Positions 62,213-64,000 of a stretch of DNA of 64,000 nt are shown here, piece after piece. How positions within the stretch are numbered: position 1 is the stretch's first letter; each line of letters opens with the position of its first letter. This DNA comes from Prinia subflava (taxonomy: Eukaryota > Chordata > Aves > Passeriformes > Cisticolidae): the NCBI RefSeq assembly GCF_021018805.1, contig NC_086258.1, positions 17,732,192 to 17,796,191 of the forward strand, in the 5' to 3' direction. A program made the position numbers and the translations under genes. The notes under the pieces are model-generated. The model saw only the letters and a list, made by a program, of their open reading frames with translations. It was not told the origin of the DNA and did no database searches.

Positions 62213-64000
62213 CTGTCCCTGAGCACATATCTGCGCTGCCTGAATTTAGCAAAGGTCTTCAGCACTGAGGCCACTCTTGAAGGGCTCGTGCTCTCATTAC
62301 AAGAGAGCATTACCGCCCAGCTGAGAGGTGTGTCCATGGAAAAGAGACAAAAAAGGTGGTGTGGATCACTAGAACCACTCAGTGCAGTCCTTAGTTTGGG
62401 GTTGGAGGAAATAAAAATCCTTCTTAAATTCACAACAGTGATTTACAGAGCTATCACAAGATTGCTTAAACCTCTTTGCTACATTCTTAACCCCGAAGGA
62501 GCGGAAGGCCCCTAAAAAGGGAAAACAAACTTTAGATTTATCATTTGCAGCCAAATTGTCTGTTCTGTGTTAGTGATGCATTCAAAGTCCTGTCCAGCAT
62601 TCCTGCAGTGTTTTCACAGAGCAGCTTCCCTTGAATGAGAAGCTCCTCCTCTGTCCTGCAGTTTCAAACAGTATTCGAGTGATGGAGAAAAAGGCACTTT
62701 ATAAAGCAAAGTGTAGTTTCCCTGTGGGATTTCTATGTTTGTAAACACAGGGTTTTTCATGCTGTCTGTCCAGTGTGATACCAGAGATGTCCATGTGTCT
62801 GTAAAACAGAACTATTTCAGCCAGAGCTGGGTGTGAACTGCCTGAACAGCCTTGAGCAGTGAGGTGTGAGGCAACCCTGAACGTGGGAGCTTCTGCTCAG
62901 CTCAGACTCAGCTAACACATCTAGAGCCAGCAAATCAGGAGTGTGTTGCTTTGAATTCATTCTGAGTGTAGGCAAATGGAGAGCAAACCTACCTCAGAGA
63001 AATGCTGAAGATGTAGCTAAAATGCCCAGATTTTAAGGCCTACCAAAAGCCTGTGCCATCCTAAAGGTCACTGCATACAGAAGTGCATTTGCACTGTGTG
63101 TTTTACAGCACTCAGACTGTCTCTTTTCCTTTGGAAAATGCTGAAGGGGAGGGGTGCTGGACTGCCTGGTCCTTGTAGGGCTCAGCAGGCAAAGATTCCC
63201 CTCTGCCTTGCTCCAATGGGCAGGTTGGATTTGTTTAATCCTGGGAATTTGCAGCTTTTCCCAGTTAGGTGTCCCTTTCCCTCCTCACCAGCTCTGACTC
63301 CTTTGCCTCTTTCCTCCCACTGTCTCCTTGGCAGGAGGATTACAGTCCCAGGCCCTCCCCTGCTGCCCTTGTCCCCTGTCAGTGACCTCTGTGGCACCTG
63401 AGGATGGACAGTTTTCATCCTCTCCCCATTAGCACCTGCTGAGCATGACGGGTGCTACAGAGCTGTCATAAAAAACTCTGCATAAGAGAATACAATCCAG
63501 TGCAGAGGGAGGTTTTCCCTCACTTAGCAATTGGGATAGAAGTGCAAAAAAACCCAGAGAAACACACAGAGCCCATTTCCCACCCCAGTCCCTGAGTACA
63601 GGAGAGAGATGAGCGTGGTTCTGCAGTGCTCCTTCAGGACAGTGCTGCTCTGGGCTGGTCCCCAGCAGCTTCACCAGCACCAAGATCCATTTCTTGGACC
63701 TTGCAACCCCAAATCTGCCTGGTCCTGCTGCTGCTGTGCTGTGCAGTGCCCTCCTGCTGCAGGGCAGGGGTAGCCAGTCTGTCCTGCTCCCTTTTATCGA
63801 TGTTGGTGTCCGAGCTGTGCTGGCAGTGAACGTGACTCCCGTGAAGGGACACAGCTGCTCCAGGAGCTGTGGCTGCTCCTCTGCCTCACAATCAGCAGCA
63901 CCCTCGGTCAGAAATGAAAGCTCTGCATGGGATGCTCCAGCTGAGCCCGGAGCTGGTCCCACAAGCAGCTCTCAGCTCAGTGTGCTGGTGATAGCTCATT
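62213..64000. other. Sequence upstream of UTS2R, no coding exon recognised
   Basis: This should contain the UTS2R promoter and any noncoding first exon, but I see no TATA box in a convincing place and no strong CpG island. A 177-codon minus frame at 63429-63962 overlaps plus frames and has no known domain. Confidence 0.4.

Noticed and set aside
63429..63962. A 177-codon minus-strand frame upstream of UTS2R
   Set aside because: No family resemblance, and plus-strand frames are open over the same bases. Considered as a possible upstream exon but without splice evidence.

Overview
The window looks like nuclear DNA from a bird, most likely a songbird. It has long, AT-leaning, mostly unique intergenic sequence and very few transposon copies. 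The clearest transposon copies are two decayed CR1 LINE 3' ends (the dominant avian LINE) and two compact solo-LTR-like blocks. There are no bacterial-type operons, ribosome binding sites or CRISPR arrays. The songbird assignment is inferred from this repeat flavour, not from a species-diagnostic marker.

Layout: only one protein-coding gene is convincingly visible, an intact intronless coding region for a urotensin II receptor (UTS2R family) on the minus strand at 60859-62007. The other ~60 kb (positions 1-60858) shows no exon or gene that I can support. Its many small open frames are unrelated to known families, lack conserved motifs, and are usually open on both strands or in several frames.

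Features in the gene-poor part, from left to right: an LTR-like block with polyadenylation signal (about 4194-4651), followed by a short degenerate tandem array (4685-4790); a hairpin joined to an AAAAAT array (6860-6927); a 20-21 bp minisatellite (7764-8236); a perfect hairpin (12704-12737); a 43-A tract (27416-27458); a 45 bp minisatellite with ordered variants (28366-28590); an antisense solo LTR (about 33773-34217); an antisense CR1 fragment (36045-36195); a perfect 53 bp inverted duplication (36211-36263 and 37381-37433); a two-copy 56 bp duplication (41020-41131); a 17 bp minisatellite of about 36 units (50175-50783); a strand-skewed, C-depleted tract (53451-53660); a CTC microsatellite (53758-53794); and a sense CR1 fragment (58886-59117).

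Because there is one gene, no pathway is assembled here. The receptor is a Gq-type peptide GPCR for urotensin II and urotensin-related peptide. The flanking sequence plausibly holds its 5' untranslated exon(s), its 3' untranslated region and distal regulatory elements. I found no convincing new multi-gene system. The most unusual signals are the perfect inverted duplication, the frame-cycling 17 bp minisatellite and the strand-skewed tract.
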